Source: an uncultured Desulfobacter sp. (GTDB lineage Bacteria > Desulfobacterota > Desulfobacteria > Desulfobacterales > Desulfobacteraceae). Taken from it: a DNA stretch of 64,000 nt. This document shows positions 1 to 8,894 of the stretch, in pieces (the first letter of the stretch is position 1; every line of letters begins with the position of its first letter). The DNA lies in NCBI RefSeq assembly GCF_963664415.1, contig NZ_OY761442.1:248001-312000 (forward strand), in the 5' to 3' direction. The notes below the pieces were generated by a model. That model saw nothing but the letters and a program-made list of their open reading frames with translations. It searched no databases and was not told where the DNA came from. Both the position numbers and the translations under genes were made by a program.

Positions 1-1
1 A

Positions 2-1378
2 GGGCCGGACGGAGAGCTGGCTCGCTACAACGAGCCTCCAGTTCCTTTAGTTCCGGCTTCTGAACTACCATCCAGTCCACTTCTGTGCTTTGGCCCGGTT
101 CCCCAAGGACTGCCTGCGCATGTTGAGGTCGTGGATCTGGGCGACGAGTCCCTGAATCATAGTACAGCCTTACAGGATCATCTGCGTTCACTCCTAAAGC
201 GTGCAACCACGTGCATGGCCGATGTCTTCGAACCGGACAACACGGTACTTTTTGCGGGCAATGTGGAGTACTACAACTTTATGCGGGTAAGTGAGGCGTT
301 ACGCTCCAGAGGTATGCGCACGATTTTTCTAGGGCTCACCTCGGATGTGATCCGTTTCAAGGAGAGTTTTTTTGATCTATGCCTGGATGCAGACGGCAAT
401 GTGGAACTTTTCTACTCGATCCTCAATGCTCATGCTTTTAAGGTGGTCCATTTCCAGGGTTGGATGGGAAACCATGAATATGCGGCAGCGGCCTGTGCCC
501 TGTGTCAGAGTCCTATTATCGTTGAGCTCAACGACCTGCCTCATTATTTTCTGGTACCACAAAACTATGATGCAGTTTACGGGCTGGGCAATTTTGGCAA
601 AGAAGACAAGTGCTTGAAGTATATTTGTACCCATACCGACGGCTTGCTGGCCAATTGCATGGATAAATGGTTAGTCCGTTTTCTGGACATCCTGGGTATT
701 GAAAATTCACCGCCCTGCGCACCGTTCCACGGATATCCCCTGACCAAATTTTTCAAAAATGAATCCGTGGACACCCCTTTTTCCGTGGTCTTCCCCGGCT
801 CTTTGCTGCCGGGCAACTTCCCGGCAGCCGGTTTTGCTGCCGCCCAGGTGATCAGGTTGGTGCGCGAATATGTAGTACCCCAGGGTATTGAATACCATGT
901 CTGGGCCAATCCCATGAGCGGAGACGGTTCTCAGGAGCGGTTTTGGGACTACCACCATTTAGCTCACATTGAGCCCCTGTTTCAGTTGCATCCAGGGCTA
1001 CCTCCAGAGGAGTTGACTATCGAAATTTCCCGCTTTGGCTTCGGGGCCATGTTTTATCTTATGGATGGTGGATATGAGGTGCTTCCCGACCACTACGCTT
1101 CTCTTATCCCAACCAAAGTCTTCACAATGTTCGAGGCGGGCCTGCCCATCATCTACAATGAAGAGTTCGAATATATAGACAAACTGAACGAAAAATGGAA
1201 CTTTGGCATCCGCGTGAGCCAAGAGCAAATCAAGGCTGGGATTCGTCCGCTCATTGAGACCTGCGACTATAAGGCGTTGCGTTGCGGGGTTGCCAACTTC
1301 CGCAGCACCTGCTCCATGGATGAGAAGATTGAGGAGCTGTTGGCCATGTACGAAGCCGCAGGAAGAGAACGTAGATAG
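2..1378 (+). CDS. GT-B type glycosyltransferase, 5' end outside window
   Basis: The frame is open from base 2 to the TAG at 1376-1378, so the gene begins upstream of the window; the GTG at 131 is only the first internal start candidate. The C-terminal third looks like the donor-binding half of a GT-B glycosyltransferase: a FPGSLLP segment opens the second Rossmann-like half, and LIPTKVFTMFEAGLPIIYN followed by a short helical tail resembles the nucleotide-sugar-binding end of family-4-like enzymes. No membrane segment or signal peptide is visible. It converges on a Maf/DUF115 flagellin-glycosylation gene, so I infer a role in glycosylating flagellin or a surface glycan. The acceptor and sugar cannot be read from sequence, and the exact GT family is uncertain. 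Confidence 0.6.
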   Translation, partial: GPDGELARYNEPPVPLVPASELPSSPLLCFGPVPQGLPAHVEVVDLGDESLNHSTALQDHLRSLLKRATTCMADVFEPDNTVLFAGNVEYYNFMRVSEALRSRGMRTIFLGLTSDVIRFKESFFDLCLDADGNVELFYSILNAHAFKVVHFQGWMGNHEYAAAACALCQSPIIVELNDLPHYFLVPQNYDAVYGLGNFGKEDKCLKYICTHTDGLLANCMDKWLVRFLDILGIENSPPCAPFHGYPLTKFFKNESVDTPFSVVFPGSLLPGNFPAAGFAAAQVIRLVREYVVPQGIEYHVWANPMSGDGSQERFWDYHHLAHIEPLFQLHPGLPPEELTIEISRFGFGAMFYLMDGGYEVLPDHYASLIPTKVFTMFEAGLPIIYNEEFEYIDKLNEKWNFGIRVSQEQIKAGIRPLIETCDYKALRCGVANFRSTCSMDEKIEELLAMYEAAGRERR

Positions 1379-1575
1379 AGTTTTTGGCCATATACCCTCG
1401 TTTTGTGACCTGCTCTGGGCAATACAGAAATTCATATTATTTGTTTTTGCAATTGAAAAAATTCTGATTATAACGGATTTGTAGTGTCCGTCCGTAAACC
1501 CAAATGAACGCGAAATAAAAAGGTTTTGACGCCAGTTTTCATGGTACTTAAATTCATTAGGAAATATCTGGCAGT
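1379..1575. other. Convergent intergenic gap
   Basis: 197 bp between two convergent genes, AT-rich. It contains TAGTGTCCGTCCGTAAACC at about 1482-1500, which faintly resembles the left end of the dispersed repeat described at 10478 and 30902 but is too diverged to call. No clear intrinsic terminator was seen. Confidence 0.4.
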
Positions 1576-4419
1576 TCAACTTCTTTCCAGTTGACTCAAA
1601 GCAGAATGCGCAGATTCGTTAGATGGATTTTTCTTAAGTACGGCCTGATAGGCCTCCTTTGCGGCTTCTTTGTATCCTTGTTTTAAATAACAATCGCCAA
1701 ATTTTCTCAAAACATCCACTTCTTCGGGCAGAGCCAGAAAACAATTCTCATAGGCTACAGCCGCCGAAGAAAAGTCATGATGCTCAAAAAAAGTATCCCC
1801 AAGTTCTTCCCACAGTACGGCCTGATTAGCGTCCAACGCCACAGCTTGTGACAGTTTTTCAATACCCTGGTCAAACCGGTCTGTTTCCATTAACAATCTG
1901 GCTAAAAATGCGAGCCATGCCGGATATGATGGTTCATTTGAGTGATGGGGATGATCCGGTCCAAGCAAATGCTTTTCCAGATATACCGATGCCGCAAATT
2001 TGTCATCTTTTTCAGCCATACATCTTGCTTTCCAATAATGCCACTCGGGGGTTTGTTCACAAATAGGTTCCCACAATTCTAAAAATTCATCTGCACGGTC
2101 TACATTTTTATCCTTTTCAAGCCATTGGGAAACCCATTGAATCGTCGTTGCCCAGGTTTCCTGTTTTGCCTTAAGAATAAATCCTTTTTCTCTGCACGAA
2201 CGAAGAGCCCATTTCAAATTTCGTGGAAATTTTGATTCTATAAGCCTTTGTAACCAATACTCTCCCAATTCCCTTCGTTGTTTCCCTAATTCTTCTCTCA
2301 TCTCAGCGTCATTATTTGCAATAGCGATTGGCCACCATTTTTCAGCAGATTCAAAATCCAATAGCTGTGCTTTTGCTGTCCCCATAAGTGTTTTTGCCTC
2401 ATCCCAATTCGATGATAATTTTTTTTTATCTGAAAAAATCAGATTCAGTTTGTTGATGGCCTTTACTGGACACATTTCTTTTAGGTAAAGTCGGGAAAGT
2501 GCCAGTGCATTTTCTATTGAAAAAGGCGAATCTGCATCCAAATCTGAAATGAGTTGATCTTCTTGTTCTAAAAAAGAGACAAGCCTTCCTACCTCTTCAC
2601 AAAAAATCGTCAGCCCTTTTTGGTGGCCGCCCATTTCCAGATCCACTATTTTTGCATCCTTTGTTAATTCCTCCAAATAGGTATTGGTCTTTTCAATCTC
2701 CTGGACGACTCTGGCCTCGTTAATCATTTTAGCGGCTACTTCTTCGATTGGCATAAAGGGCTTTAATCTGTTTCGCGCCTTCAAAAGATTTTGTTTATGA
2801 TTTTGGATCTGTTTGGGAAGTTTGGCAAAAGAAGTCATTTTTTTAGATGACAAAACGGCGTGTTTGTTTAAGAATTGAGCTATTTTTTCGTTGGTCGATA
2901 GAATAGAATTAACTTGTTTCAGTCGTGCTTTGGCTTCCCGAAGTTGATTCTGCGCTGCTTTAAGAAATTTAGAAATAGATACTCCGGGCTTTTTTTTCAG
3001 TGCAGATAGAATAATCGTATCCACATCTATCTTTTGCATTAAATCATTTTTAAGCACATCCTTAAAATTTTGAATAATCGTTCCCTCAATATGGGCGCCT
3101 GCGGCTGTTGCATTGATATATCTACAGGGATGATGCGGCATAATTTGTTCAAAGGTTTGTTTAAACTCCAGCAGGAAATCCTGGGTCTTAACCATTTCTC
3201 CGTCAACACCTTTCACATCAATCAAATTTTTCCCATGATGCCAATTATGATTAAATACGGTTCCTTGCACATGATCTGCATTTTCAGAAATTAACGCGAA
3301 ATCATGTCCAACCATTATTATTGGATCTGCTCCAATCATCTGGGCAAATGAGAGAGAAAGAGACGCCACCGTACCCGCGGGCTTCATCTGATTTTGTACT
3401 TTTAGGGCGTCAATCATCCACTGCTGGGTGTCATTGTCCTGAAAACAATAAAAAAGGTGGTTTAACGGCAGTCTTCTGGCGGTTGGAACCGATGAGGAAA
3501 TAACAGCCACAAGGGAGAATGGTGCCTCTTTTAGTAAATGTGGAGACAATTTATCGGAATTGTGATCCCGAAAATCAAGGGTCGTTACAAAATCGGGAAT
3601 AATCTCATTGTTTAAAAGAGGAACGGCAGCTGAATCCACCGCAATAATAACGCATTTCCCCTCGGCTTTTTTTAAATCCGCCATACTTTTATCCAAAGAA
3701 GGACCTGCAGAAACCAAAACAGCAGGTTTTTTGCGAAATGCCCCTTTTAATACATCCACATTGCGGGCCTCACGGAATAGTGCCATATTCCGGATTCTAT
3801 TTTTAAATAGTTGTTCTCCGCATATATCAAACACGCCTTTGGCTGAAATGGACTTGGTTGCATAAGCTCGTGCTTTGTTGGAGGCCTCAGTGTACAGCGG
3901 TTTATTCCAGTCGAACTGGACTGTATAATTGCTAAATAAAATATTTACGGAAATGGGGAATCCCACCAAGGTTTGGTCAAACTGTTGCCAGTCGATATCT
4001 CCCACAAAAAATGTCACTTTTTCAGAAAGGAAAAGCGGGCGCAAATCAACATACGTTAATGCGGTGCAAAATATATCTATGCAGGGTTCAATGACCATCA
4101 TTCGGTACATATCCTGACGCATTTCCAAGGCGGCAAGAGGCCGATACCCAAGTCCCATTCCCGTAAGTATGCACACAGTCTTGTTTAAATTTTCCTCTTT
4201 TTTCAGCATGGGAAACTTTTGTTGAATAACCCCTAATACGTCCTTTTCATCGCATAAGAAATTGAACTTTTCTCCGGGCTGATGAAATCGTAATGTTGGG
4301 CCGGTCGGGGTCGGAATAATTGTTCCGATTTCCACCGGCGTATGTTCAATGACTTGTTTATATAGCTTTGGATTGGATGATTTTAGGCATGCCAGATTTT
4401 TTTCACGATAGTTTTGCAC
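1576..4419 (-). CDS. Maf/DUF115 motility accessory factor with C-terminal TPRs
   Basis: A 947-residue protein of the Maf (motility accessory factor, DUF115/MptE-like) family, which modifies flagellin with nonulosonic acids in polar flagellates. The diagnostic stretch is near residues 232-290: VLVSAGPSLDKS, then IIAVDSAAVPLL and DFVTTLDFRD, the Rossmann-like nucleotide-sugar site. A central helical region (about 470-640) is followed by TPR-like helices, clearest at about 865-940 (ELGDTFFEHHDFSSAAVAYE and the next repeat). At 947 residues it is longer than plain Maf proteins because of this TPR tail, which may dock flagellin or partner transferases. An ATTCCTCC stretch just upstream of the start on this strand reads as a ribosome-binding site (AGGAGGAAT). 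The role in flagellin glycosylation is inference from the family and from the neighbouring glycosyltransferase. Confidence 0.82.
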   Translation of the reverse strand: MQNYREKNLACLKSSNPKLYKQVIEHTPVEIGTIIPTPTGPTLRFHQPGEKFNFLCDEKDVLGVIQQKFPMLKKEENLNKTVCILTGMGLGYRPLAALEMRQDMYRMMVIEPCIDIFCTALTYVDLRPLFLSEKVTFFVGDIDWQQFDQTLVGFPISVNILFSNYTVQFDWNKPLYTEASNKARAYATKSISAKGVFDICGEQLFKNRIRNMALFREARNVDVLKGAFRKKPAVLVSAGPSLDKSMADLKKAEGKCVIIAVDSAAVPLLNNEIIPDFVTTLDFRDHNSDKLSPHLLKEAPFSLVAVISSSVPTARRLPLNHLFYCFQDNDTQQWMIDALKVQNQMKPAGTVASLSLSFAQMIGADPIIMVGHDFALISENADHVQGTVFNHNWHHGKNLIDVKGVDGEMVKTQDFLLEFKQTFEQIMPHHPCRYINATAAGAHIEGTIIQNFKDVLKNDLMQKIDVDTIILSALKKKPGVSISKFLKAAQNQLREAKARLKQVNSILSTNEKIAQFLNKHAVLSSKKMTSFAKLPKQIQNHKQNLLKARNRLKPFMPIEEVAAKMINEARVVQEIEKTNTYLEELTKDAKIVDLEMGGHQKGLTIFCEEVGRLVSFLEQEDQLISDLDADSPFSIENALALSRLYLKEMCPVKAINKLNLIFSDKKKLSSNWDEAKTLMGTAKAQLLDFESAEKWWPIAIANNDAEMREELGKQRRELGEYWLQRLIESKFPRNLKWALRSCREKGFILKAKQETWATTIQWVSQWLEKDKNVDRADEFLELWEPICEQTPEWHYWKARCMAEKDDKFAASVYLEKHLLGPDHPHHSNEPSYPAWLAFLARLLMETDRFDQGIEKLSQAVALDANQAVLWEELGDTFFEHHDFSSAAVAYENCFLALPEEVDVLRKFGDCYLKQGYKEAAKEAYQAVLKKNPSNESAHSALSQLERS

Positions 4420-4526
4420 TCATTCCTCCTTTTCCATCTGAACCATGGTATCGATTATATTATCAGAAGCCTGCCTAATAATGAGAGACTAAACGCTTTT
4501 CAGTTTATTTGTGAGGCATTCATACT

Positions 4527-4664
4527 ATGTTAAAAAAAACGAAATCCCTTATTCCCCGCAATATAGATAAGGCAGGTCTTGATATCAAAATTTGGAAAAA
4601 GCGCCACGGCATTTTTTTTATAGCCAAGCACCTGGGCAGTGTCCTGTTTGTGAGGCGCCTATAG
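4527..4664 (+). CDS. Possible 45-codon ORF, doubtful
   Basis: ATG at 4527 and TAG at 4662-4664 give a 45-residue basic peptide (starts MLKKTKSLIPRN). There is no convincing ribosome-binding site and I do not recognise it. It lies beside a decayed gene on the other strand and may itself be debris. Low confidence that it is translated. Confidence 0.15.
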   Translation: MLKKTKSLIPRNIDKAGLDIKIWKKRHGIFFIAKHLGSVLFVRRL

Positions 4665-4679
4665 GGATAAAATTTTTAT

Positions 4680-4841
4680 TTATTTTATCCCACGCCTGAG
4701 CCGGAAACATGCCAAGATAAGCGCTATAATATCCGGCGAAGAGTTTTTCAAGATCCCCGTCTTTGGTAAATTGTTCAAATATCCGGATGTATCTCTGATG
4801 ATTTGTTCAAAATTACCTACCGCATAGGGGATTTTTTTCAT
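4680..4841 (-). pseudogene. Decayed AAA-ATPase-like (PD-(D/E)XK-linked) fragment
   Basis: The first 15 codons from ATG at 4841 read MKKIPYAVGNFEQII, which matches the start of the large AAA-ATPase-like/DUF1703 family (MKKIPYGI.NFE.I). The expected continuation (the YVDKT motif and the P-loop) is absent. The frame stops after 53 codons, while another frame gives a plausible EQFTKDGDLEKLFAGYYSAY segment, suggesting a frameshift plus truncation. Intact members are about 500-580 residues. I infer a relic; the family assignment rests on the first 15 residues only. Confidence 0.35.
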
Positions 4842-4958
4842 AGACTCACTTTTTCATTTACTTCGTGAGATGTCAAACAAATACCGATCAGCGCAGCATT
4901 TCCCGGCACATTGGGAACGGATAAAATATCTTTTTATGTAGCTGTTGGTTATCCTCGT

Positions 4959-5264
4959 TTATTTTGTGGACAAAGACCTCAGCGCATCAACGGCTGCCAT
5001 GCATACGGCCACGGATGATTGGGGGTTTTCGGCTGAAAATGAGGCATCTTGTTTTGAAAATGTTGCACGCCACTTGGTTTCGGTCATGCTTTTGGGACAC
5101 ATATCTTTTAATTGAAATGTAAATCCTTTATTTTCAAGAATCCCGGCAAGCTCTATGGCAGCATTAATGTTATAAACGGCTTGGTTAGGGACGGATTCAC
5201 CAAGAAGCTGTTTAAGCTGTTTTTCTAAATTTTCAACGGCAGATTCGGACATTATTTTCTCCAA
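4959..5264 (-). CDS. Small hypothetical protein
   Basis: A frame of 101 codons; the second Met (MSESAVENLE, position 5252) is the more likely start because the extra N-terminal MEKI sits before it without a better ribosome-binding site. The product is acidic and soluble, mostly helical at the start (NLEKQLKQLLGES) with no signal peptide or membrane segment. It has two cysteines but no motif that I recognise. It is monocistronic, upstream of and divergent from pstS. Function unknown. Confidence 0.5.
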   Translation of the reverse strand: MEKIMSESAVENLEKQLKQLLGESVPNQAVYNINAAIELAGILENKGFTFQLKDMCPKSMTETKWRATFSKQDASFSAENPQSSVAVCMAAVDALRSLSTK

Positions 5265-5420
5265 CGGTTTAAGTTCCTCAAAAAAGATGCGTTAGCATCC
5301 CTTGCTTCAACAATTTTGTTGATTGTACGCCTAATTCCGGGATGGTGAAAAGGGATTTATGATTTTAGAATGGATTTTGACATCGTACTGCCGATTAGAA
5401 CAACTTTACTGTTGGTTTTT

Positions 5421-5448
5421 TTGACTTTGTCTGGAAAAAAAATAAGAT
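5421..5448 (+). promoter_or_regulatory. Candidate sigma-70 promoter for pst operon
   Basis: TTGACT at 5421-5426 and TAAGAT at 5443-5448 are 16 bp apart, about 60 bp upstream of pstS. I saw no recognisable Pho box. Weak match. Confidence 0.25.
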
Positions 5449-5507
5449 TTATTGTACTCATTTATTATTCTAATCGTAATTTTAAATAAAAAAATGAGGA
5501 GAGAAAA

Positions 5508-6344
5508 ATGAAACAGGTTTTTAAACTGTTCCCATGGTTCGTTGTATTGATCGCAATTACATTTACTGCTGGTATCTTAAGTGCGTCTGAGCTTGATGCA
5601 TTTAAAGGCGAAAAAGGGGTGTTGCGCATCGCTGGGGGCACAGCCCATATTCCAGTCATGAAAGAGGCTGCCAAGCGGATTATGACAATGAATTCCGATA
5701 TCCAGATCACCATTGCCGGAGGCGGATCCGGTGCCGGGATCAAACAGGTGGGAGAAGGCTTAGTGGACATCGGCAACTCCGGTCGTAAAGCTACGGATGA
5801 AGAAGTTTCAAAGTATAATCTTTCTATGTATAAATGGGCCATTGACGGAGTGGGCACGGTGGTTCACCCGTCAAATCCGGTCAACGTGCTTTCCAGTGAA
5901 CAGCTCAAGGGCATCTATGCCGGGAAAATTGTAAACTGGAAGGAAGTTGGCGGTGAAGACCGGCCTATCAATATTTACACAAGGGATAAGTCTTCGGGTA
6001 CTCGTGCGGTTTTTTGGAAAAAAGCATTGGGTAAAGGGGATATTTCCGGGAAAGCCAATTTTGTTGCGTCCAACGGTGCCATGAAAGCGGCTGTTACCAA
6101 TGATCCCTATGCCATTGGATACGTCTCTGTGGGGTATATGGATGAAACAGTTGCACCGATCGCTCTGGACGGGGTCATTCCTACTTTGAAAACGGTTCAA
6201 TCCGGCGAATACAAAGTTGCCAGAGGTCTTTACAGCAATACCAAAGGCGAATATACAGGGCTTGCCAAAAAATTGATCACCTACCTGCTTAGTCCCGAAG
6301 GCCAGAAGATTGTTTCCGAGATGGGATTCATTCCTGTCAACTAA
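5508..6344 (+). CDS. pstS: Phosphate ABC transporter, substrate-binding protein
   Basis: A 278-residue periplasmic phosphate receptor of the PstS/SphX type. It starts with a signal peptide (KQVFKLFPWFVVLIAITFTA) and the mature part has the phosphate-cage signatures: GGGSGAGIKQVGEG (about 70-83), DIGNSGRK, and YTRDKSSGTRAVFW (about 158-171). A GAGGAGAGAAA ribosome-binding site lies directly upstream of the ATG. Its TAA stop overlaps the ATG of pstC (TAATG), so the two are translationally coupled. First gene of pstSCAB; such operons are normally induced by phosphate limitation through PhoB. Confidence 0.9.
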   Translation: MKQVFKLFPWFVVLIAITFTAGILSASELDAFKGEKGVLRIAGGTAHIPVMKEAAKRIMTMNSDIQITIAGGGSGAGIKQVGEGLVDIGNSGRKATDEEVSKYNLSMYKWAIDGVGTVVHPSNPVNVLSSEQLKGIYAGKIVNWKEVGGEDRPINIYTRDKSSGTRAVFWKKALGKGDISGKANFVASNGAMKAAVTNDPYAIGYVSVGYMDETVAPIALDGVIPTLKTVQSGEYKVARGLYSNTKGEYTGLAKKLITYLLSPEGQKIVSEMGFIPVN

Positions 6345-7192
6345 TGTCGTTCAAAGATAAATGTGCACCGGCAGTTTTTGCCGGTGCCTCTTTTTTATGT
6401 GCGGCTGTCACCCTGTGTGTCTTGGGGTTCATGGTGATGTTGAGCCTGCCTGTCCTTAAAAGCGGCATGCTCTGGACGATCCTGACCGACTCCTGGTCGC
6501 CGGACCATGGCCGGTTCGGCATTTTCGCCATGATTGCAGGCACCTTTTATATCGCCTCTTTAAGTCTTATCATCAGTTTGCCCATCAGCCTTGGTTGTTC
6601 TTTTTTTATGCAGATCACCCATAAAGGGCCGGCGGGCCGGTTGCTTAAAAAGTTCGTTCAGTTCATGACTGCCATTCCCACGGTGATTTACGGATTTGTG
6701 GGAGTGTTTCTGCTGGTCCCCCTTGTCCGGGATTTTTTTTCCCATGGATCAGGTCTGAGTATTTTGACTGCATCCATTATGCTTGGCCTGCTTATTTCCC
6801 CCACCATGATTCTATTTTTTTGTGCAAGCTTTGAACGGGTACCCAAAATTTATACGGATGCTGTGGATTCTCTTGGATCCACTCCTTTTCAGAAATTGTT
6901 TTACGTGATTTTACCCCAGGCTTGGCCCGGAGTGTTGACCGGGTTGATTTTGGCTTTTGGCCGGGCCATGGGGGACACCCTGGTGGCCCTGATGCTCAGC
7001 GGAAACAGCGTTATGATGCCGGCATCTGTTTTGGATTCGGCCAGAACACTGACCGCCCACATTGCCATGATCATTGCTGCGGATTTTGACAGCATTGAAT
7101 TTAAGACCATATTTGTCAGCGGTGCTGTTTTGTATTTGATGACAGGTCTCGGAATTTTTTTGGCGCGTATGTCCGGACGGAGAATAGAATAA
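6344..7192 (+). CDS. pstC: Phosphate ABC transporter permease PstC
   Basis: A 282-residue inner-membrane permease with about six hydrophobic segments. The cytoplasmic loop ERVPKIYTDAVDSLGSTPFQ contains the EAA-type motif that docks the ATPase, and the inner permease segment GRAMGDTLVALMLSG is typical of PstC. It overlaps pstS upstream and pstA downstream, each by the A of TAATG, so the three are coupled. It forms the channel with PstA. Confidence 0.9.
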   Translation: MSFKDKCAPAVFAGASFLCAAVTLCVLGFMVMLSLPVLKSGMLWTILTDSWSPDHGRFGIFAMIAGTFYIASLSLIISLPISLGCSFFMQITHKGPAGRLLKKFVQFMTAIPTVIYGFVGVFLLVPLVRDFFSHGSGLSILTASIMLGLLISPTMILFFCASFERVPKIYTDAVDSLGSTPFQKLFYVILPQAWPGVLTGLILAFGRAMGDTLVALMLSGNSVMMPASVLDSARTLTAHIAMIIAADFDSIEFKTIFVSGAVLYLMTGLGIFLARMSGRRIE

Positions 7193-8076
7193 TGTCACAG
7201 AGCTTACCTGACAGGCTGTTATCCTTTTTTTCCTGGACCTGCGCTTTACTGCTTGCCGCCGGCGTTTGTATCATTATCGGTTTTTTGATCCTGAAAGGCG
7301 GGCGAGCCCTGAATCTTGATCTTATTTTTGCCGATACCCGTCCTCTGGATGCAATCCTGCTTAAACGCCAGGTGTTCGGCGGCCTGTTTCCAGCCATGGC
7401 TGGTACGTTTCTGCTGATCATTCTATCCGTGGGTATTGCGCTGCCCTTGGGGCTCTGTGCCGGAATTTATCTGGCGGAATATGCCTCTTCAAATGCCAGG
7501 ATCGTGTTTGGGTTTATGGTGGATCTTCTGGCTGGAATCCCTTCCATTGTTGTCGGATTGTTCGGCTTTTCCATTACCATTTTTTTACACCATTTTTACA
7601 ACAGCCGAATTTATCCGTGTTTGTTGATTTCTGCCTTATCTCTTGCGTTTCTGGTGTTGCCCTATATCATCAAAACAACCCAGGGTGCCATTGAAAGAAT
7701 ACCAATTTTAACCCGGCTCACAGCACCTGGATTAGGTGCCACCAAACTGCAGAATGTGTTGTTGGTTCTGCTGCCTTTGTCTCTTTCGGACATTGTTTCC
7801 GGTGTGGTCCTTGCCATTGGACGGTGTGCAGAGGATACAGCCGTAATTATGCTTACCGGCGTGGTTGCCACCGCTGGTGTTCCCAAATCTCTTTTTGCAA
7901 GTTTCGAGGCTCTGCCGTTTTTTATATATTATACGGCATCGGAATACACGGACCCTACAGAATTGGTGAAAGGATATGGTGCTGCCTTAATCTTGCTTTT
8001 GATCTGTTCAATACTTTTTATATTTGCCCATCTCATCAAGACTCTGATTGATCGCAGGGCAGGAATCATGGGTTAG
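7192..8076 (+). CDS. pstA: Phosphate ABC transporter permease PstA
   Basis: A 294-residue permease with an N-terminal membrane segment, a large periplasmic loop and the conserved core LPLGLCAGIYLAEYA. The PstA signature is the segment GIPSIVVGLFGF at about 117-128, and the ATPase-docking loop (ERIPILTRLTAPGLGATK) precedes IGRCAEDTAVIMLTG. It pairs with PstC in the membrane. The start overlaps the pstC stop and the end lies 9 bp before pstB. Confidence 0.9.
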   Translation: MSQSLPDRLLSFFSWTCALLLAAGVCIIIGFLILKGGRALNLDLIFADTRPLDAILLKRQVFGGLFPAMAGTFLLIILSVGIALPLGLCAGIYLAEYASSNARIVFGFMVDLLAGIPSIVVGLFGFSITIFLHHFYNSRIYPCLLISALSLAFLVLPYIIKTTQGAIERIPILTRLTAPGLGATKLQNVLLVLLPLSLSDIVSGVVLAIGRCAEDTAVIMLTGVVATAGVPKSLFASFEALPFFIYYTASEYTDPTELVKGYGAALILLLICSILFIFAHLIKTLIDRRAGIMG

Positions 8077-8085
8077 GAATCAAAT

Positions 8086-8796
8086 ATGCAAACTTCGGTT
8101 AAAGTCAAAATCAGAGATCTCTATTTTTATTATAGGGCCCGGACTATTCTGGAAAATATTAATATTGATATTTATGAAAATTCAATTACATCAATTACCG
8201 GGCCGTCAGGGCAGGGCAAATCCTCATTTCTCACCATTTTGAATCGGCTGTGCCATAATATGGACGGGGCAAAGGTTGATGGAAAAGTCACCATTGATTT
8301 TGGCAACGGTTTTGAAAATATTTTCCAAAAAAACTATGCTTTACCTGAATTGCGAAAAAGAGTGGGGATGGTCTTTCAGACACCCAACCCATTGCCCATG
8401 AGTATATATAAAAATGTGGCATTCCCTTTGAAGCTTGCCGGATACAAAAATGAGGACGGCATCCGTCAAAAGGCAAAAAAATCCCTTGAACATGCGTTTT
8501 TATGGGACGAGGTCAAGGATCGCCTGTCCGATGATGCCCGCCTGCTTTCCGGTGGCCAGCAGCAACGGCTTTGCCTGGCGAGATCCATTGTTTTGGAGCC
8601 CCAGGTACTGCTGCTGGACGAACCCACCTCCAGTCTGGATGAAACCTCGGTTCAGGTCATTGAAGAACTCTTGGCCCGGCTGAAAAACAGATGTACGATC
8701 ATAATGGTTTCCCATTACATGGATCAGGTGAAGCGCATTGCCGACCATCAGTTTATTTTGCACAATCGGCAACTAATAAAGTCTGAAAATTTATAA
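8086..8796 (+). CDS. pstB: Phosphate ABC transporter ATPase
   Basis: A 236-residue ABC ATPase with all nucleotide-binding motifs: Walker A GPSGQGKS (about 43-50; the usual Cys of GPSGCGKS is Gln here), Q-loop VFQTPNPLPMSIY, signature LSGGQQQR and Walker B VLLLDEPTSSLDE. It is slightly short for PstB (about 250-260 is usual) and somewhat divergent. It closes the operon: no phoU follows, since a hairpin and a convergent gene come next. It energises phosphate uptake through PstCA. Confidence 0.88.
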   Translation: MQTSVKVKIRDLYFYYRARTILENINIDIYENSITSITGPSGQGKSSFLTILNRLCHNMDGAKVDGKVTIDFGNGFENIFQKNYALPELRKRVGMVFQTPNPLPMSIYKNVAFPLKLAGYKNEDGIRQKAKKSLEHAFLWDEVKDRLSDDARLLSGGQQQRLCLARSIVLEPQVLLLDEPTSSLDETSVQVIEELLARLKNRCTIIMVSHYMDQVKRIADHQFILHNRQLIKSENL

Positions 8797-8812
8797 AATA
8801 GACGAAGTCATG

Positions 8813-8864
8813 ACCGCCCCCTCCCGTTTTTATCTTGTAAAGACAGGAATGGCGAGGGGGCGGT
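8813..8864 (+). terminator. Bidirectional hairpin after pstB
   Basis: A perfect 11-bp inverted repeat (ACCGCCCCCTC at 8813-8823 and GAGGGGGCGGT at 8854-8864) with a 30-nt loop separates the convergent pstB and DHH-CBS genes. There is no long T run, so termination efficiency is uncertain. Confidence 0.6.
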
Positions 8865-8894
8865 TACAAATGTCTTGGGGGCTGTGTCATGCGC

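Noticed and set aside
1482..1500. TAGTGTCCGTCCGTAAACC as a fourth copy of the MITE-like repeat
   Set aside because: Matches the left end in only the first several bases and has no shared interior or right end.
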